A stretch of DNA of 48,149 nt from Mycobacterium parascrofulaceum ATCC BAA-614. Lineage in GTDB: Bacteria > Actinomycetota > Actinomycetes > Mycobacteriales > Mycobacteriaceae. The position numbers were made by a program, and so were the translations under genes. The stretch is from positions 1,312,738 to 1,360,886 of the forward strand of contig NZ_GG770553.1 of the NCBI RefSeq assembly GCF_000164135.1. The letters are read 5' to 3'. Under the pieces are notes generated by a model. It did not search any database and had not been told where the DNA came from. It saw nothing but the letters and a program-made list of their open reading frames with translations. Shown here piece by piece: positions 48,142 through 48,149 of the stretch; within the stretch, counting starts at the first letter, position 1; every line of letters starts with the position of its first letter.

Positions 48142-48149
48142 GTCGGGAT

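Overview
The window is high-GC mycobacterial chromosome. Gene order from the prolyl oligopeptidase (8931) to the GMC oxidoreductase (45965) follows the M. tuberculosis Rv0455c-Rv0492A backbone almost gene for gene: aldehyde dehydrogenase, lpdC, ramB, icl, fadB2, umaA, pcaA, hbhA, deoC, murB, lprQ, mshA, gpm1, senX3 and regX3. Accessory differences point to a slow-growing non-tuberculosis species, possibly near the M. avium complex. These are a TetR-mmpS-mmpL unit on the plus strand, a broken umaA, a decayed mmpS-mmpL pair plus a PPE gene between regX3 and the GMC oxidoreductase, and no gene between the YbjN-like gene and gpm1. Orthologue names rest on recalled family knowledge; no search was run.

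Layout. 1-2500: two small membrane proteins and a DipZ-like thiol-redox membrane protein. 2550-7630: tandem operator-like repeats, a TetR regulator, an MmpS/MmpL exporter pair, a decayed MmpL 3' end, and the Rv0455c-type secreted protein linked to siderophore export. 7680-10976 (minus): crotonase, small membrane protein, prolyl oligopeptidase. 11043-15611 (plus): aldehyde dehydrogenase, DUF779, two membrane proteins, lipoamide dehydrogenase and a membrane protein. 15622-17594 (minus): a carboxymuconolactone-decarboxylase-like protein and RamB. 17756-21186 (plus): acyl-ACP thioesterase, isocitrate lyase, hydroxybutyryl-CoA dehydrogenase. 21258-23924: umaA pseudogene, pcaA and the MadR-like TetR regulator. 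24038-28184 (plus): DUF445, XRE regulator, hbhA, DUF2516, DUF2599, deoC. 28205-30613 (minus): DUF2993, nitrilase-like amidohydrolase, DUF2505. 30640-33148: murB and the L,D-transpeptidase lipoprotein lprQ. 33132-37958: SDR, poly-cysteine leader peptide, ROK regulator, mshA, YbjN-like, gpm1. 38111-40064: senX3-regX3. 40095-45946: accessory block. 45965-48141 (minus): GMC oxidoreductase and a small partner.

Themes. Genes for growth on fatty acids or acetate (icl, fadB2, ramB, lpdC) sit beside mycolic-acid genes (pcaA, umaA remnant, madR). Cell-wall genes (murB, lprQ) lie next to mycothiol synthesis (mshA) and the phosphate-sensing pair senX3-regX3. Many genes appear leaderless: a TANNNT -10 hexamer lies 6-8 nt before a GTG or ATG (13054, 13938, 26805, 30640, 31826, 33917, 38111; minus strand 7631 and 33881).

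The most notable non-standard signal is a predicted leaderless short ORF (33917-34003) with six cysteines, including three in a row, just upstream of the ROK regulator and mshA. It looks like a cysteine-sensing attenuator placed on the operon that starts mycothiol synthesis. Next are a MIRU-like coupling element between senX3 and regX3, three 11-bp-phased GAAC repeats before senX3, and a perfect palindrome on the promoter of the XRE regulator before hbhA.
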